A stretch of DNA of 64,000 nucleotides from Loripinus fragilis (taxonomy: Eukaryota > Mollusca > Bivalvia > Lucinida > Lucinidae). Position 1 is the first letter of the stretch. Every line of letters starts with the position of its first letter. The position numbers and the translations under genes are program-made. Location of the stretch: assembly GCA_964019695.1 (NCBI GenBank), contig OZ026517.1, forward strand, positions 51,453,672 through 51,517,671, written 5' to 3'. This document shows positions 61,220-64,000 of the stretch, one piece after another. Below the pieces are notes generated by a model. It searched no databases, was not told the DNA's origin, and worked only from the letters and a program-made list of their open reading frames with translations.

Positions 61220-61406
61220 AAAGGTTGGTGACGTGAATCTAGAATCTGAAATGTATCTCTTTGAAGACATGTATCTCTTTTGAATGACGACCAAAGGACA
61301 TCAAACCATTGCCATGGTATTACCTCACTTGAGCCTTTGGTTCAGGTGAGCTAAAATGGTTGGTGACGTGAATCTAGAATCTGAAATGTATCTCTTTGAA
61401 GACATT
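61150..61406 (+). repeat. Tandem duplication of the E3 3' end and its flank
   Basis: ACCAAAGGACATCAAACCATTGCCATGGTATTACC... through the hairpin to GGTTGGTGACGTGAATCTAGAATCTGAAATGTATCTCTTTGAAGACAT occurs twice (61150-61272 and 61285-61406), nearly identical, so the duplication is young. It includes host flank, so it is not a transposition. Confidence 0.8.
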
Positions 61407-61415
61407 AGAAAATTT

Positions 61416-61651
61416 GGGCCGGGTTGCAAGATTATCGGTCTTCGGGGTTTCCGACAAAATGAGATTCAAACAAGTCTGCTCAGCTACAGAGACTAGCTAG
61501 AAATTTGAAATTTCGCTTGTTGCAAGTCTAGATATGATACTTTCCAATAAGCAAATAACAAAGGCGCTCGACTGACTGCGCAGATGCGCAGGCTGTTCTG
61601 CGCCTTTGTTGTTCGCAAACCCCAAAGAAAAGTTTTCTCGCATTGAAGCCC
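61416..61651 (-). mobile_element. A-family foldback MITE, ATTT duplication
   Basis: ATTT at 61412-61415 and 61652-61655. GGGCCGGGTTGCAAGATTATCGGTCTTCGGGG and AGTTTTCTCGCATTGAAGCCC ends; GCGCTCGACTGACTGCGCAGATGCGCAGGCTGTTCTGCGCC core. Confidence 0.75.
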
Positions 61652-61839
61652 ATTTATCTTTTTCATAGTTCTTTAAAAATTAATTTGTTTTATTCCCATA
61701 AGACAAAAAGGCAATAGAGAACCAATACATAAGGGATGTTATATCAAAAGAAAATTAAATTTTGTTCTTTAGTAACCCTTATCCTGCCTTTCACGACAGT
61801 TGTGGTCTATTGATCGTTGGGTTATGACAAGTTTGGACC

Positions 61840-62171
61840 CCAAGGGGCTGGATTGGCAGGATTTATGTATGGGGGCCACTAGACATTGCTACATACTAAA
61901 TATATAAGCTATAGGTCTCAGGGTATCAGAAGAATTTTAAAGCTTTCTCCATTATAAGTCAATGGGAGCTATATGTTGCCATGGCAACCAGAGCTCCAAC
62001 CCAATCAGCCCAAAAACCTTATGCAGCCTTTCCCCTACCTGATTATGCTTTACATGAAATTTGAGAATTGGCAAATTGACTTTAGAGATATAGACTTCTA
62101 TGAAAAGGATGACGTCAGACCATTGGCATACTAATACGTCACTTTGAGCCGCCTTCGGCTCAGGTGAGCTA
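61840..62171 (+). mobile_element. Helitron-like element, type E3
   Basis: CCATTATAAGTCAATGGGAGC, GTTGCCATGGCAACCAGAGCTCCAACCCAATCAGCCCAAAAACCTTATGCAGCC, ending ATACGTCACTTTGAGCCGCCTTCGGCTCAGGTGAGCTAA (62134-62171). Confidence 0.65.
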
Positions 62172-62234
62172 ACAAACAACAGATGAGCAAGAAAGAAAAA
62201 ACACAAGATATCAGTGAAGGTAGCTAACATATAA

Positions 62235-62424
62235 CAGGCCTTTACTAAAGAGTGTGTACCAAAAAATTAATTTTCTTATTTCTCAACCAAAACATATGTT
62301 GTGGGTACTCAAAAGAACCGTCTTAATGAGACGGTTCTTTTGGGCACCCAAACATATGTTAAAACTGCTGGGTAAGAAAATATTTACAATTTTACGCTAA
62401 AAAAATTGTTCATCTAAACCTGTG
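62235..62424 (+). mobile_element. Q-family foldback MITE
   Basis: CAGGCCTTTACTAAAGAGTGTGTACC, centre AAGAACCGTCTTAATGAGACGGTTCTT, CATCTAAACCTGTG. Confidence 0.8.
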
Positions 62425-62754
62425 ATACAAGATGAGACAGGATTCACCAAGTGAAGTCTAATGAAGCTCAAATCAATATTGGGAAAGAAGATGATGGATC
62501 ATTGTCAAATGCTAATTTCAATTAACTAATTCCATTGTAGAAGTCCATAAATTCTAGTCCAGCCTCCATCTGACCAGTCCCCAAGTGATCCTAAATTAGC
62601 TAGTCTATCAAAATCACACGACTGCCATGGCAATACACCGCTCCAGATTAGCTAGGGAATATTTCTGGCAGTGCTTGTCCCCAGATCAATAATTGTTTCA
62701 TTTCTAAGCACCAGCATGCCATATTAGGGCTGGAATTCACAAAATGGATGTCAG
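62425..62754. other. Possibly single-copy, candidate non-coding conserved stretch
   Basis: AATGCTAATTTCAATTAACTAATTCC, CTAAATTAGCTAG, GACTGCCATGGCAATACACC, CAGATCAATAATTGTTTC. No family words or frame. Dense homeodomain-like ATTA words; regulatory role is inference only. Confidence 0.3.
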
Positions 62755-62760
62755 AATAGC

Positions 62761-62826
62761 AAACAGGGAAGACCCTGATTAGACTGCTTCTTCAGAAGCA
62801 GTCTGATCTGGGTCTGCACTGTTTGT
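62761..62826. repeat. D-type hairpin core
   Basis: AAACAGGGAAGACCCTGATTAGACTGCTTCTTCAGAAGCAGTCTGATCTGGGTCTGCACTGTTT; perfect inner arms AGACTGCTTCT/AGAAGCAGTCT. Confidence 0.7.
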
Positions 62827-62869
62827 CTGTGCCTTTTTGGTAGACAACTAGTGTTTGAAATTTTAGAAC

Positions 62870-63388
62870 ATTTACCATAATAGGTGGCCATTTTGTTCGA
62901 CAGAGCGGAAGAGTTTGGGCAGTTTTGGCAGAGAAGCAATTAAGAAACATTTGGGTGAACTTATTTTGAATGTGGGCCAACTATTCAGGAAATATGTTAA
63001 TTGTTTAAAGATTTTCTACTTTTAACTCTGGTGACCATTTTTTCCCAGAGCAGAATTTTAGTAGGAGGCCTTATGAGAAACATTTGGGTGAAATTATTTT
63101 GAATTTTGACCAGCAGATCAGATGTTGTTTAAAGATTTTTCTATTTTTAGTTCTGGAAGCCATTTTGTTCAGTGGAGTGGAACCGTTTGGGCAATTTTGG
63201 TAGAGACTAGAGAGGCTAATGGGAAACATTTGGGTTAATTTAAATTGTTTTGAATTTGGGCCAGTAGTCCAGGAGGAAATGTAATTTAAAGATATTTCCA
63301 TTTTTTGCGAAAAAGTTTACGCACAAAAGATGCCAGACGAAGACCGATCACAATAGCTCACCTTGAGCCTTTCGTTCAGGTGAGCTAA
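62870..63388 (+). mobile_element. Helitron-like element, O-type core, about three units
   Basis: GGGCAGTTTTGGCAGAG, GAAACATTTGGGTGAAATTATTTTGAAT, AGATGTTGTTTAAAGATTTTTCTA, CCATTTTGTTCAGTGGAGTGGAACCG; ends GATGCCAGACGAAGACCGATCACAATAGCTCACC and TTCAGGTGAGCTAAA (63352-63388). Confidence 0.7.
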
Positions 63389-63644
63389 AAAAGCAAGTAA
63401 AATCATCAAATATGCCATGAGCTGCTGAAAAAGCTATTTGTTGTCTATCTGGATGTGTGCAATAACTGTCATACTTAATAATCCATAAAGTGACAAAAAT
63501 GGCTCAGACAGAATACAATATTCATCCATTTTCGAGTAGAATAAAACGGCAAATAGTTAAATAATTATGATGGAGCCATTGAACTCAAACATATATTTCT
63601 GCCATAGCATTATGGTACTTTAATAAAAAAAATACCTGTGTTTA

Positions 63645-63892
63645 GGGTAACACAAAGATACCTAAATTTACACCCAACCCTACCTAAATTTACTGGTGAA
63701 ACCTAGAATTTTTTTTTTTTTTTTTTGGGGTGGGGGGGGGGGGGGGTTCTGAAAAAAGTATTATTGCATTCTGAAAGGCGAAATGCCTTTCAAAATGCAT
63801 AAAAAAAAAAAAAAAAATCCAGAATTTTTCTTTTTAAACTTTTGTGTGCCTACCCAACCTAAAATTTTCAGACCCCATTACCCAAAACAAAC
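63645..63892. mobile_element. Foldback element with long T, G and A runs
   Basis: GGGTAACACAAAGATACC and CCCCATTACCC ends. Centre TTGCATTCTGAAAGGC / GCCTTTCAAAATGCATAA. The T run (63709-63726), then GGGGT and 15 G (63732-63746), face an A run at about 63803-63817. Homopolymer lengths may be assembly-sensitive. Confidence 0.55.
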
Positions 63893-64000
63893 TTATGTTT
63901 TTTATTTGGCCTTACTGCATTACGAAACTGCCAGAGGAAAACACTGAAAATGTCATATGTTGATGGCCTTTGTTTCCTAATTTTCACACTCATAACAGAT

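Noticed and set aside
63709..63746. T18 and G15 runs as a regulatory signal
   Set aside because: They sit in matching arms of a foldback (an A run faces the T run); lengths are prone to sequencing error.

Overview
The window reads as animal nuclear DNA, most likely from a bivalve mollusc. It is AT-rich, has no long open reading frames, and is packed with short non-autonomous mobile elements. The strongest clues to the host are a tRNA-headed SINE whose centre carries the V-SINE word CTTGAGCAAGACAC (the class known in molluscs as RUDI), and Helitron-like elements built from tandem cores that end in a GCTCACC...GGTGAGCTAA hairpin. I cannot name the species from sequence alone. All family letters below are my own labels.

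Genes: only one host exon is convincing. It lies on the minus strand at 367-548, has clean splice sites, and encodes a stretch I recognise as like the N-terminal WH1-like region of the Rac exchange factor still life (sif/TIAM group). The next exons of that gene would lie left of the window and its first exon(s) to the right, so much or all of 550-64000 may be its long 5' intron or its upstream region. The only other coding-like stretch is a short MADF-type ORF inside a PIF/Harbinger element (48637-48840).

Layout: 1-9 kb holds the exon, TTAA-flanked MITEs, three local tandem arrays (2.5-3.0, 3.6-4.0 and 4.0-5.5 kb) and two two-copy repeats (AA and GG). 10-16 kb holds a 39-bp minisatellite, a 502-bp element with Transib/RAG-like ends, a T foldback, a SINE beside a CACGTG-centred foldback and a 644-bp Harbinger-like element. 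16-26 kb is mainly Helitron-like tandem-core elements (L, M, N) plus MITEs A, B, C, D and R. 26-36 kb holds SINEs, element O, a 1.6-kb minisatellite of about 30-bp units, and an S element nested in a C MITE. 36-46 kb is a dense run of foldbacks (CC, DD, V, GG, S, AA, Q, R, B). 46-52 kb holds a pure (ACTT)n tract, the Harbinger/MADF element and a second 30-bp minisatellite. 52-64 kb alternates Q, C, A, J, P and O elements with a few stretches that look single-copy.

Shared design: many unrelated families here (A, B, C, D, Q, R, S, T, DD) are foldbacks whose arms or centres are near-perfect palindromes. Three of them (A, B, DD) share one hairpin of about 50 nt. Most SINEs lie on the minus strand and all Helitron-like copies on the plus strand, an orientation skew that calls for an explanation. 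Gaps of more than about 300 bases with nothing recognised are listed as 'other'.
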